Shown here: positions 14,596 to 27,700 of the stretch, in pieces
How positions within the stretch are numbered: position 1 is the stretch's first letter
Layout of the letters: every line of letters starts with the position of its first letter
NCBI GenBank assembly: GCA_036785325.1
Contig: JAXIVH010000456.1
Location: 2,501-66,500 of the forward strand
DNA from: Urophycis tenuis
Taxonomy: Eukaryota > Chordata > Actinopteri > Gadiformes > Phycidae
DNA: 64,000 nt
Direction: 5' to 3'
The notes under the pieces: generated by a model
The model's database searches: none
What the model saw: only the letters and a program-made list of their open reading frames with translations
What the model was told of the DNA's origin: nothing
Made by a program: the position numbers and the translations under genes

Positions 14596-14759
14596 AATTG
14601 TGTAGTCCATGTACTCAATAAATAAGATAGGGTAAGATAACCCGTTAAATAAATGTTTCAGGAGATCAGACAGCAACAGGCTAGAGTTGAGTGTGTGTTG
14701 GTAGATTAAGGTAGAGAGCACTGGAAGATAAAAACTAATAAAAAAAGGCATGAATTTGG

Positions 14760-16132
14760 TAGTAGCCTACCTCTTAGGCCTACGACTTCTAATCTTATTT
14801 TACTTTATAGGCAAATTTTCCCCCATCTTTATCAACTGGACGCCGATAGTTCCCATATTGTTTAATTAACTGTGTACTGGGATAAGTTATGAGTTCATGT
14901 TTCCAACAAACAGTGGCTCACAAATGTTTTAGAGCTACGATAGATTTTCCAATCGAGTTGTAAGCAATCAAAGCTTGTTGTTCAAATTAATCTAATTGAA
15001 TTAAGTCTCGAATCAACGACAAAGCATGATTCAATGTATCACATTTTAGAATCAGTAACTAACTTCCCCAGAATACAATTACAATCAGATTAATGGGAAA
15101 CTCGATTGAAACAACCTTACCTCCAGGTAGTGTTCAATGTTGTGTGTGTTTAGGAGTCCTGGTAGTAAAGGTGATGGTGTCTAACAACACCGTATACTGC
15201 GAGCCCCGAGAGACGCACATGGAAGTGAAGGAGTTGATAACACAACACACCTCCCCTTTCAGCCGTCAATGGGAAGCTGAAGACAGCGATAGGACGTCGA
15301 GTAAATATTTTATTTATTGTAGTAGAACTACGTTAAGTCTACTGATTTACCATGGTGTTGTCAACTGGCATCTCACCTCCCTGGACGTTGCCTGAATCGC
15401 AACGTCACCCAGAAGAGCTCGGAGCCAGCTAACAGTGTCATTATTTCCGACAGTGTAGAGAAATATCAGAGGCTTTGGATGCGTTTTTCAGTTAGTCAAC
15501 TTCGCTTTCAGTTGAAAGCGAACTTGTAACTTCGAAGAGGTTCTATGGGTTCGGTCTTTTGGTTTACCGTAATGGTGAAGGCTGAACGGCCGCGTCAAAG
15601 GGAATGTCATTTGGTAAATGAAGCAGCCTCGTGTGTAATTAAAATTAATGTTTATGGATATATGAATCAATACGAAAGCCGAAATATCGGCCTATATATG
15701 TTATATTGACTTAATGGTTATATGCTGTTAAGTTAAAGTAAAATTAGAATACAACATATTTAAAATATTCATAAACTTTAATTTCACATACATACATCAT
15801 ATTGCATGATTCAATAATATTTTAACTGTTTGTCATTTGTGCAGGGTCCCTCACTGAAATAAACTTAATTTACAACAAATGGGTTCTCCTCATTGAACTT
15901 TTTTCTTAATGGCCTAGGTGGTTAAACGTTATGTCAGAATTCTACCATATCTGTACGTTGCAAGACCATACACATGTGTGTCCATTTTCTTAACATAACG
16001 CCACGCATTTGCTTTTGATTAAGAATCACTCCTCAGTGTGCAGTATAGGTAATGTTTGTAATTGTATGTGCATTGTGTGTGTGTGAGTGTGTGTGTGTGT
16101 GTGTGTGTACGGGCCATGTGTGTGCCATGAGC
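14760..16132. other. Intergenic, no gene recognised
   Basis: Between the MGAT4-like 5' end and the ap4b1 stop. It must hold the MGAT4-like promoter and the ap4b1 3'UTR. It contains a (GT)n run at about 16075-16108 and AT-rich unique sequence. A 100-codon plus-strand ORF at 15093-15395 has no recognisable similarity and I do not call it a gene. Confidence 0.55.
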
Positions 16133-18716
16133 TCAGCAGCTCTCTGAAGAGAAGGCCCGCAGTGCGGCGTTGAGGACCTGAAGGAAGCCCTCCACGGCCT
16201 GGTCGTCCCGTGGCTGTTGCTTCACGGTCACCTTGACTCCTCCCTCCTCGCCCTCTCTTTCCTTTTGCTTGCCTCCTTCCCCCGTGTACAGCAGCTCCCC
16301 CAGCACCAGGGTGTGCTTGTCGTCAGAGGGTGGGCTGGGGCTCTCCCAGTGGGTGTGTGTGTAGAGGTACACCCTCCAGGGCAGTGTGTGTGGTGGTGTG
16401 AAGGCCATGGTCTGGATGTTGACCAGCCGCAACGCCGCCTGGAGCTCCTGGGGGCAGGACTGGAGCAGAGCGGGGGAGGCCTGCTCCCTCTGCTGCACAC
16501 ACACGCCCTCCACCTCCTCCTCCTCCACCTCCACCTCCTCCTCCTCCTCCACCTCCACCTCCTGCTGCTGCTGCTGCTCCGTGGCACCTAGATAGCACCA
16601 GCAAGCACCATTTTAGCATAAGACATGTCCCAGAGCTCAGCTGGAGCAAAATAAAAATATTTTGTTTTGTTAAGGGACACAGAAGAAGATTTTAAATAGT
16701 TTAGTGCAACTTTCCGGTATAATCTGTGCATACACCAATAACACATTCCGCATCACTTTTCCTTACATTTACATTGAGGGCATTTAGCACATTTAGGACA
16801 TTTGTCAGAAGAAGGTGAAACATTTCATTGCTGCTAATACAGTAAGAAAGTCACCAGAACAAGTTTCATGAAGTTTCTCCAAACTTCATGAGGGTAGGTT
16901 TAGCTTATTTATTTATTTTTGTAGAGGTAGAGGATGGATGTTATACAGTTCAGGTGAACATGAGAGTCTAGAGTCTCTTCTGGAAGATGGGGATTGAAGC
17001 TGCAGTCCTGACATGGCAGGGAGCTCGTTCCACCCCTGCGGTGCCAGAACGCTTAGAGGTAGGTAGGGACAGTTCCATTAACAGCTTTGTAGGCCAGTAC
17101 CCTCATCTTGAATCTGATGTGAGCCACTACAGGGAGCCAGTGGAGGTCTTGGAAGAGGGGGGTCACGTGGGAGAATTTGTGTTGGTTGAACACGAGGCGT
17201 GCTGCAGCGTTCTGGATCCACTGCAAAGGTTTAATCGCGGTTGCAGGGAGTTCAGCTAAGAGCGAGTTGCAGTAGTCGAGGCGGGAGATGATAAGTGCTT
17301 GGGTCAGGAGCTGTGTCGCTTCCCTTGTGAGGAATGGCCGGATCCTGTGGATGTTGTAGAGAGCAAATCTACAGGCTTGGGTCACTGCAGTGATGTTTGC
17401 AGTGCAGGACAGTTGGTTGTCTAGTATCACGCCCAGGTTCCTTGTGGTCGGTGAGGCAGATACTGTGATGCCCTCGACCAAGACCAGCAGGTCCCTGTGA
17501 GGGCAGTCTTTCCCCGGTATGAAGAGAAGCTCAGTCTTTGTGAGATTGATTGAGGTGATGCGCAGTTGTCCCAGAGCTGATGTCTGCCAAACATTCTAAG
17601 ATGTTCCAGAAACTGACAATGTAGCAAGTGATGCAAAATGTGTGATTGGTGGCTTTTGTAAACTAAATCCTTAAGATAACAAGAAGTAAGATAACATTAT
17701 ATTGGAAAGTTGCACATGAAAACATTCTTTCCCACTACCCCAACGGGAGCCTCAATGTGTAAGAAAGAATTACTCTTTTGATCCCGTGAGGTAAATTTGG
17801 TCTCTGCATTTAACCCAATCGTGAATTAGTGGAAATGTGATGGTGAGGCACACAGTGAGGTGAAGCACACTAATCCAGAGGCAGTGAGCTGCCAACAGCG
17901 GCACTCGGGGAGCAGTGAGGGGTTAGGTGCCTTGCTCACAGGCACTTCAGCCGTTCGTACTGGTCGGGGTTCGAACCGGCAACCCTCTGGTTACAAGTCT
18001 GAAGCCCTAACCAGTAGGCCGCGGCTGCCCCACCCCTGAAGCCACACCAGATGAAAGGTTTAGTGTGTTACAGATTAGTGATTAATCAAAAAAATAAATT
18101 AAATATTGTAGCGATTGGAGAAAGCAAAAGTCTGAACAGCTCCCTGCCAATGTCAGGACTGCAGAGTCACTTGTTCAGAGTTCACCCGAACCCTGCATAA
18201 CCCCCATCCTCTACCTACCCCCCCATGCACTTGTATGTTGTAGGTCTTAGCACTTAGCACTATAATTCCTCTTTTTATCTTAGCACTTCATCTTAGCATC
18301 ATAGGCCAGAGATACTAGCAATGGTTAACCTCGCAATTGGAATGCTTGAAACTTGTTCAGGTGACTTGCTTACTGTATTTACAGCAATGATGTGTTTCAC
18401 TTTCTTCTGACAAATTTATTGTAAGTCGACAAAAGTGTCTGTTAAATATATATAATGTATATATATTTTTGGAATGTGCCAGTGGACTTTCAGGTGAAAC
18501 CCCAACACAGCCAGACCTGTAGGTGAGCCACAGCCTCCAGCCGTGGTAGGACTGTGCTGGGACCTCTGGCCTCGCTGGGCCTGCTGGCCCTGTAGGCCTC
18601 CCAGCCACAGGCGCTCAAACTCCTGGGGGCTGAGGGCTGGGGAGAGCGACAGGATGAGCTGTGCTCCTCCACAGTAGTGCACAGCATGGGGGGCTGGGGT
18701 CCGCAGGGGGACACTC

Positions 18717-18754
<38 letters not shown>

Positions 18755-21700
18755 AGGGGAACAGGGGTGAAGGAGGAGGAACTAAACAATGACAAAGGGT
18801 ATAGATAGATATGAACATAACCAAATCTGAATGGCTGAAGGACGTTCTGGGCTGTTAAACAAATGCTATCCACAAACATTCATACCCAAACATCACTTGG
18901 TGTATTTAGTCAGGGAAAACAACTTTAAAGCTAACTAACAGTGTAGCGTTTAGCCTACATTATAATAAGGAACTACTTTATGTTTTAGTAACGCGTTGTG
19001 GCATGCGATAGTGGGTGCATAGGCCTACTGATCTGCGTGTCTGTTTGGATTGAACCATTAAAGACGAAAACTTCTCACTATAAAAAAAGTGTTTTTATTA
19101 ATAACATAGCTATTAATAACTTATTAATAAATTAATAAAAAATATTAGTTATTAGTAGTAAATAGGTCACATTCACAACAAAGGAAATCTGTTTCAACCA
19201 CAACAGTTTCAACCACAACATCACGTTGTTGTGTGGCGGACTCGTATCACGAGTTTTTCTTCTCTATTTTTTCACATCCTAGAGTTTGGGATGGAGGGAG
19301 AAGGGCGATGCTACGTTCTTCTTTGGGTTTTGTTAATTATTTCGGCAAGATCAAGTTTGTCTTCCATTTTATTGTCTACAAACATGGGGAGTCCTGCTCC
19401 ATCTAATATATGATTGAGACAGACGCACTGAGACAGACGCACAGAAAAGGCGGAGCACTCTGAAAACAACACTGAGTACAGTGTTTTTACAAGGCAGCCG
19501 CATACACTTCCTCATTGGTCGCAACTGAAAAAAGACACTGATGCTTCAAAAAAAAAGCGACGGGGACATGGACTTTGACAGACCTTTTACAGAGTCACTG
19601 TGTGACAAACACACACTAAAGTACTCATAACACAAATGATGGTTCTGCTACTTTTATGTACCAGGGCACAGTTAGTAGACATATCTTCACTAGTTCAGTT
19701 GACTTCCCGTGTCCTGGTACATACAAGTAGCAGACATATTCTTCTGGCCGAGCGCTGTGTTGGCCCTAAATGACACCTCTGTGAAGAGGCTCTATTTCTA
19801 AACTCACCTGGGAGAGTCTCCCCTCTGCTGGGGGTCAGGGCATCACAGAGGTCAATGCTGGCCTTGGGTTCGAGGGCAACGTGATTAGGAGCTCCCTGTG
19901 GCGCTGACTCGGTTCCTGCGTCGCACTGCCTCAGGGGTTCCAGCGTGTTAAAGCTGCATGCCCATTGGCTGACCGGCTCGGCGGGCCGGCCAATCAGAAC
20001 ACCCAGAGAGGGGTCTGACCTCCGACCGTGCAGGACGGAACGTGTCTCCTCTATCCCACAGTGCAACAGGCGGTAGTAGAGCAGCGCCTGGTCACGCACG
20101 CACAGGTCAGTCTCCTCCTCTGGAAAACACGGGGAACACAGAACCAAACAGCACCGTGGAATGTGTGTGGGTGATGGCTGATGGAATCAGCCTCACGTGG
20201 CTGAGTCACACTGACTGGACTCTGGGGCTGGGTGAGGCTGCACATCTGTGGCACACTGAGCAGTCAATGCACAGGTTCAACCAGCCATCACCACACACAC
20301 TCAAGACCTGTGACAGGGCAGTGTGAAACACCTGCTCAATGTCTCCTTGTACTCCAAACTTCATCAACTTATTCTTTTTTAAATAATTATTTTGTCTATT
20401 ACTATATGAACGTTTCCATTCAATTGCAACATATTAATTTGTGTTTATGATCATATCATTTTCTTTGGCATGTATTGCAGGGTGTACAAAGAGCACCTCT
20501 TCTGCATGCATCAATGGTGAAAAGGGTCAGTATTATCACCAGAAGGATGGGCTTGCGAAAGCACATGCACAGGCTGAATTCTTAAGTCTTCTATTAATGC
20601 TTGAGCTGAGGCTTGATCACTGGAGCTTCAAGCGGCAGCAGAAACATGAGGGAGTACAGAATTAGGACCACTTTGCAGAGAGTGAGCTCATTCAGGATCA
20701 TTAAAGGCAATGTTGACAATTGATGTGACCAATCACACACACCTTCAGTGTGCGTATTCGTACATTACATAGTCAAAGAATTGCGCAAAACACTCCCTGT
20801 TAGGATACATGTTCTGACATGTCCCCAGTCCTGTGGTGGGCAGGCCATACAGATGTGAATGCAGCACATGACCAGCGGTTTTTATTAAAAAACATTTGTC
20901 TATAAACATTTATTCTATGACCTCAGGTTACTTACACCCTATGACCTCAGGTTACATCACTGATGATGTGTCTAGGTTGCACCAGAGGGTGTATATTAAA
21001 CCAGTTAATTCTGGCAGAGCCAGTGACCTCCGGGAAAGACCGGATGACTACCACGAATAGAGTGGTGACAGCTGGAGAGGCAGCAGACAGCTGGAGAGAC
21101 AGCAACCGGGGCAGTGAGGGCTAGCACCCCAAACTGCAGCTCCCGTGAGGGAGCACCCACAATAAGCTACGGAAAACCCTAAAGAGTTATACCCCCGGGG
21201 GTGCCCGAGAGGGGGGAGGATGAGCACCCCAACAGGATGGACGTACAGGTTTTGACCCAAGCTAACGGAATTACGACTATGAGTGCAGTTTGCTTATGTG
21301 GTAAAGTCTGCAAAAACCCGCGTGGTCTTAAGATCCACCAGACCAAGATGAAATGCTTGACTGGGAGGCAAGTGGTGCAACGCACAGGACCAGTGCCTGG
21401 TGAGACGCAGGAGGAGCCCGGCCCGGAGTCACCCCACAGTGCCCAGACCCTCCACGCCCCACAAGCCCTACCCCAAGTCATGCAGTCAGAACACCGTCGG
21501 GTTAAGTGGCCTTCGGCCAACATGGTGAAGGAGTGGTGCCAGTTCGATGCGGATGTTGATCAGATTCTCGAAGCCACAGCCAGGGGAGATGCTGACCAGA
21601 AATTGCGCACAATGAGTGCAATGATTGTCAGCATCGCCGCCGAAAGGTTTGGCACCAAGGAGCACCACCCGATCAGCGGTGCAGGGGAGCCAAACCGACG

Positions 21701-24700
21701 GCAGAAGAAGATCAGCCAGCTGCGGCAAGAGCTTAGACTGCTAGGACGGCAGTACAAGCAGGCAAGAGAGGAAGAGAAGGTAAGTATAGCAGAGCTCCGC
21801 AACATCGTAAGGAGGAATCTCACGACACTCCGTCGTGCTGAATGGCACAGGAAGAGGGGGAAGGAGAGAGCCAAGAAGCGTGCCGCCTTCATTTCAGGCC
21901 CTTTCAACTTCACCAAGAAGATCCTTGGGCAGAAGCGAGGTGGACAATTGGCCTGCTCTCAAGAAGAGGTTGACAAGTACCTCAGGGCAACTTACAGCGA
22001 CAGCGCAAGGGAGCAGGATCTTGGACCCTGCAGCTTTCTGATTACACCACCAGAACCCACTTCAGCATTTAATACCAAGGAGCCAACCCTGAGAGAAGTT
22101 GAGGACATAGTCAGAGCAGCTAGATCCAACTCAGCTCCAGGTCCCAGTGGAGTACCATATGTTGTCTACAAGAGGTGCCCCAGGCTCGTGCAGCGACTCT
22201 GGAAGATCCTTAGGGTCATCTGGAGGAGGGGGAAGGTGGCTCAGCAGTGGAGGCATGCAGAGGGTGTATGGATTCCGAAGGAAGAGAACTCTCGCACCAT
22301 CGAGCAGTTTAGAAACATCTCACTCCTGAGTGTGGAGGGCAAGGTGTTCTTCAGCATTGTTGCCCGGCGCATGACAGAGTTCTTCCTGAAGAATGCATAC
22401 ATCGACACCTCTGTGCAGAAGGGGGGGGGTCCCAAGGGTACCAGGGTGCATTGAGCACACGGGAGTTGTTACTCAGCTCATCCGGGAGGCCCGGGAGGGC
22501 AATGGGAACCTGGCAGTTTTGTGGCTTGACCTGTCTAATGCTTACGGGTCAATTCCCCACAAACTGGTGGAGACCTCGCTTGACCGGCATCATGTTCCAG
22601 GCAAGATCAGGGACCTCATACTGGACTATTACAACTCTTTCAGTTTGAGAGTCACCTCGGGGACAGTAACATCAGCATCACATCGGCTGGAGAAAGGCAT
22701 AATCACTGGGTGTACAGTCTCAGGGCCTCATTTACTAACAGAATTGCGTCCATTTCTAGCGTAATTTGCGGGTAAAATAGGCGCAAAAACATGGAACCGT
22801 ATTTACTAACGTGGCGCAACGGGGTAAATGCGCAAATAGCCTGCCTCTGAAGAGGCGATAGGCAAGTTGCGCATCCCGCCTCATTTATATGCATAAATGG
22901 GCGCGTATCAGGGGAAGTGGGAGTGAATCGCAAAGAGCTGGGAGGTAACGCGTTAAGTGCGCCTTATTATGTATTGCGTGGTATTTACTAAGATTGCCTG
23001 AGAAGTGCGCGACTCGAATTGGAGCGCAAATCTCCGCCTCATAAAAGCAGGTGTAAACCAGGAAGCGGGTTTTGCTTGAGCCTGTAAACAAGGACATGGC
23101 AGCTGTTGTAAGAGCAAGAAGAAGACACCGACAAAGGCACCGCGCCGATCAGCGACCAGGAAGTGGTCGCTGATCGGCGCGGAACTTTTGTTTTGTTTTT
23201 CTTGGATCGTCCATGGTTACGCAAACACGCAGACCCATTCTTCCTTCTTTTAACGGTGCGCTAATTACACTAGGGCGGAGTATGGCGCTGATTGCCTGAT
23301 GAAGTACGGGTTTGATAAATACAACGTAAAGTGCGGTGACGAAAGCTGCGCAAATAACGGCTCGGCGCTGGCGCAGATTACGCTGCGGTCGCAAATGTTA
23401 GTAAATGAGGCCCTCAGTGATTTTGTTTGCCTTGGCCATGAACATGCTTGTTAAGTCAGCGGAGGTGGAGTGCAGAGGACCGCTCACCAAGTCAGGTGTG
23501 CGGCAGCCTCCCATCAGAGCTTTTATGGATGACCTGACAGTTACTACAACATCAGTTCCAGGTTGTAGGTGGGTTCTCCAAGGCCTTGAGCGGCTCATTA
23601 ACTGGGCGCGTATGGGCTTTAAGCCTGCTAAGTCCCGTTCCCTGGTGGTGAAGAAGGGGAAGGTTACAGACAAGTTCCGGTTCTCGCTGGGAGGTGTCCA
23701 GATTCCATCGGTTTCAGAGGAGCCAGTGAAGAGCCTGGGGAAGATCTTTGATGGCACCCTGAGGGACAAAGCAGCGCTCAAGGCGACCAGCAGAGAACTG
23801 GGTAACTGGCTAGTGGCGGTGGATAAGTCAGGGCTGCCAGGTAAGTATAAAGCATGGATATATCAGCATGGCATCCTGCCACGCCTCCTCTGGCCACTAC
23901 TGGTCTACGATGTCCCACTAACGACCGTTGAGGGCTTCAAGCGTAAGGTAAGTAGCTTCCTTCGCAGGTGGTTGGGCCTACCAAGAAGCCTCAGCAGCAT
24001 AGCCTTATATGGGCATAAGAACAAGCTGCGACTTCCCTTCAGTAGTCTGTCGGAGGAGTTCATGGTTACCCGTGCGAGAGAGGTGCTGCTGTACAGAGAC
24101 TCGAGTGACACCAAAGTCTCCTTAGCTGGGATTGAAGTGCGGACTGGGCGGAAGTGGAGAGCCCAGGAGACGGTCGAGCAAGCTGAGGCGCGGCTGCGCC
24201 ACGGTGTGCTGGTGGGAACAGTGGCGACAGGCCGGGCAGGGCTTGGGAGCAACCCAGGGCCTCGGTACAACAAGGCCCGGGGGAAGGAGAGGCGGCAGCT
24301 TATCCAGGAAGAGGTTCGAGCAGGGCTGGAGGAGACCCGCTCAAGCAAGATGGTCGGGATGAGACAACAGGGGGCGTGGACTAGATAGGAGCAGACACTG
24401 GATAGGAAGATTTCTTGGTCAGAGCTTTGGAAGGCAGAGCCATTCCGTATAAAGTTTTTGATCCAGTCAGTCTACGACGTCCTCCCCAGCCCTTCCAACC
24501 TCTTCTGTTGGGGCCTGGCAGAAACACCTGCTTGCCCTTTGTGTCAGAGGAGAGGATCACTGGAGCACATCCTAAGCTGTTGCCCGAAAGCCCTGGGCGA
24601 GGGGCGCTATCGTTGGCGCCACGACCAGGTGCTGAAGGTGATAGCAGATACCATCTGCTCGGGGATCTCACTCAGCAAGCAGCAACAGCCAGCTAGGCAT

Positions 24701-27700
24701 TCAATCACCTTTGTTAAATCTGGTGAGAAGCCTCAACAACGCCCAGGCCAAACAGGGGGGCTCCTGACAACAGCTAGGGACTGGCAGCTGAAGGTGGACT
24801 TGGGGAAACAGCTTAAATTCCCAGAGACCATCGCAGTGACCACACTTAGGCCGGACTTGGTTCTTATGTCAGAATCAACAAGGCAGGTGATACTGCTGGA
24901 GTTGACTGTGCCCTGGGAAGACCGGATGGAGGAGGCATTTGAGAGGAAGAGGGCCAAGTATGAGGAGCTGGCAGGCGAATGCCGGCGCAACGGATGGAAG
25001 ACTCGTTGTAGTCCCATTGAGGTTGGTTGCCGAGGTTTCGCAGGCCAGTCACTCTGCAGGGCCCTCAAGTTGTTGGGAATAAGGGGACTGCACAGCAAGA
25101 AAGCCATCAAGAACATCACTGATGCTGCTGAGAAGGCATCAAGATGGCTGTGGATCAGGAGGGGTGATCCGTGGGCCACACAAGCTACCTAGACACAAGC
25201 CGGGGTCTGATCACCCCCGGCTGGGTCGCCTGGGCGAGGGTGTCTGATGTTGAGAGACCCGAAACACCCTATGACCTCAGGTTACATCACTGATGATGTG
25301 TCTAGGTTGCACCAGAGGGTGTATATTAAACCTATTTTCTCTGATTATTTCCATTTTGAACGATAATGACTTCAGTTGTGCCACTGGGTTTCTGTCTGTC
25401 TGTCTGGGTTTCTGTGTGTATGCGAATCTACGCAGACATTCTGCCTTAGCATATTTCATGCATGCACTCCTGCTTTACTCAAAGCGTAGAAGGGGGAGGA
25501 GCTGAGACGGCTGAGGGTGTGTTAGGAAGGAGAGCTGAATTTGCCTCAGCTTTTATGGAAGTTAAAACTAGTACAATCATTGGGTTTTCCATGTAAAGCA
25601 TTAACTGTGGAAAGAAACAGATGCCCACTCATAAATACCTCCCTGAGTTCACCCCATGTTATCTTTAAGGTGCCTGCTTAGTGGTGGTCAGAACAGGCAT
25701 GGGGAGGATGGGCACCGGCAATAAAGGAAGGAAGGACCATTTGTGTATGGTATAGGATGTTTAAGGTGATGACATCATGCTTGGAAAACAGGACAAAAAG
25801 GGGCACACGGGGGATGTGCGGCAGTCACTTTGCAAACCGACTCAGGCTTTGTGTTGCTTCGCTGCAAGCGATAATAAAGTCTTGATCATTCAAACTGCGG
25901 CCTCCCAGAACCCTCTTACTTTTGTTAAGATATGTGCTTTAGCCACCACACTTTCTAATCATGTGATAATGCACCCTAGTTATTTCTCTCTGATAACAGT
26001 TCCACGCAACAGAACCCAACACTGCAACTGTCCAACCACTAAATACACACCACATCATTACATTAGATAATTACATTTTATACAAAGTACTATATTCAAT
26101 TTACCAGCAGGATGCATTTTCAACATACACTCCCCTCCAAAAGTATTGGAACAGTGAGGCCAATTCCTTTATTTTTGCTGTAGACTGAAAACATTTGTGC
26201 TTGACATGAAAAGATGAATATGATACAAGAGAGCAACATTTCAGCTTTTATTTCCAGGTATTTACATCTGGATCTGATACACAACTTAGAAGATAGCATT
26301 ATGTGTGACGGAGCACCACATTTTTAGGTGAGCTAAAGTATAGTAAGACCAGATAGACTTAAAATAGATTAAAGTGAATCAGGCTTAATATTTAGTTGCA
26401 AATCCGTTGCTTGCAGGACCTGCATCAAGCCTGTGACCCACTGACATCACCAAACTTTTGCATTCTTCTTCTGTGATGCTTTTCCAGGCTTTCACCGCAG
26501 CCTGAATAGTTTTGGGGGGTTACTCCCTTCAGTCTCCTTTTAGCAGGTAAAATGCATGCACTACAGGGTTTAAGTCTGGAGATTGACCAGTCTAAAACAT
26601 TCCACTTCTTGCCCCTGATGAACTCCATTGTTGTTTATGTTGTGTGTTGGGGTCATTATCTTGCTGCATGATGAAGGATCTCCCAATACGTTTGGTTGCA
26701 TCTTTCTTTAAATTGGCAGACAAAATTTTTCTGCTGACATCTGAGTTCATTTTGCTGCTGCCATCATGTGTTACATCATCACTGAAGATGAACAAGCGTG
26801 TCCCAGAAGAAGCCATGCAAGCCCAAGCCATACCATTACGTCTACTGTGTTCACAGATCAGCTTGTATGTTTGGGATCGTGAGCAGATCCTTTCTTTCTC
26901 CATCACTTTGGTGAAGGTTCTTCTTTGTCTCATCAGTCCATAAAACTGTCCCAGAAGTTTTGAGGCTCATCTCTCTACTTTTTGGCAAATTCCAGCCTGG
27001 CCTTCCTATTCTTCTTGCTAATGAGTGGTTTGCATTTTCTGGTGTAGCCTCTGTACTTTTGTTCATGAAGTCTTCTGCCAACAGTAGATTCTGATACCTT
27101 CACTCCTGCCCTCTGGAGGTTGCTGAAGTCACTCACAGTTGTTTTAGGGTCATTCTTTGCAGCTCTCACAAAGTTTCTGGCATCAACTACTGCTGTTTTC
27201 CTTGGTCTTCAACGTCTGTTACTAAGTACACCAGTGGTTTCTTTCTTCTTCAGGACATTCCAAATGGTGGTATTGGTTATGGCCAATGTTTGTGCAATGG
27301 CTCTGATTGATTTTCCATCCATTTTCCCTCAGCTTCACGATTGCTTTTGTTCCACCCATAGACAGCTCTCTGGTTTTCATGTTGGTCACACCTCTAACTG
27401 CACAGGCACAACCAGTGTGGACATTCAGCGCTATTATTGTTTGAACAACGATTGTAATAGGACACACCTCGGCAACCCAACACACCTGTCAGTCACATTC
27501 CAATACTTCCTCATTCTTCAGCTCACATGAAAATGGGCGAACTCTTCCAAGTTGTGTATCAGATCCAGATGTAAATACCTGGAAATAACAGCTGAAATAT
27601 TGATCTCTTGTCTCATATTAGTCTTTTGATGTCAAACACAAATGTTTTCAGTCTACATAATAATGACTTGGCCTCAGTGTTCCAGTACTGTTGGAGGGCA

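Larger units (their letters stand above)
21201..25192 (+). pseudogene. REL-type retrotransposon polyprotein remnant
   Basis: Visible parts: CLCGKVCKNPRGLKIHQTKMKC, of which CxC...H...C residues suggest a zinc finger, at about 21290-21357; RT start APGPSGVPYVVYKRCP (22130-22175); WIPKEENSRTIEQFRNISLL; LAVLWLDLSNAYGSIPH (22512-22560, RT motif A); RAFMDDLTVT (23516-23545, the catalytic motif, with MDD in place of the commoner ADD); knuckle CPLCQRRGSLEHILSCC (24530-24582); and endonuclease LRPDLVLM...ILLELTVPWE (24847-24920, PD..E signature). Lesions are a frame change at a nine-G run near 22422-22432, the MITE at 22723-23413, a TAG at 24386-24388 and a further frame shift before 24458. It cannot make a full protein. 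Confidence 0.85.
21003..25263 (+). mobile_element. R2/HERO/NeSL-like non-LTR retrotransposon, broken
   Basis: A 4.26-kb plus-strand element in ap4b1 intron 10 (antisense to the gene). Its single ORF region encodes, in order, a Cys-His finger, a reverse transcriptase, a C-terminal Cys-rich knuckle and a restriction-like endonuclease, the architecture of R2, HERO and NeSL clade elements, as opposed to APE-type LINEs. Perfect 69-bp direct repeats flank it. A 691-bp MITE interrupts the RT domain. Clade assignment among REL elements is uncertain. Confidence 0.85.

Noticed and set aside
15093..15395. 100-codon plus-strand ORF
   Set aside because: No recognisable similarity, no splice partner, next to AT-rich non-coding DNA.
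16228..16649. Arg/Trp/Ser-rich and Gly-rich ORFs overlapping ap4b1 exon 13
   Set aside because: Other-frame shadows of the GAG/CTC repeat region in a verified exon.
20934..25332. 69-bp repeats considered as LTRs of a retrovirus-like element
   Set aside because: They are too short and lack TG..CA ends; the enclosed protein has a restriction-like endonuclease and no gag, protease or integrase. Target duplication of a non-LTR element fits better.
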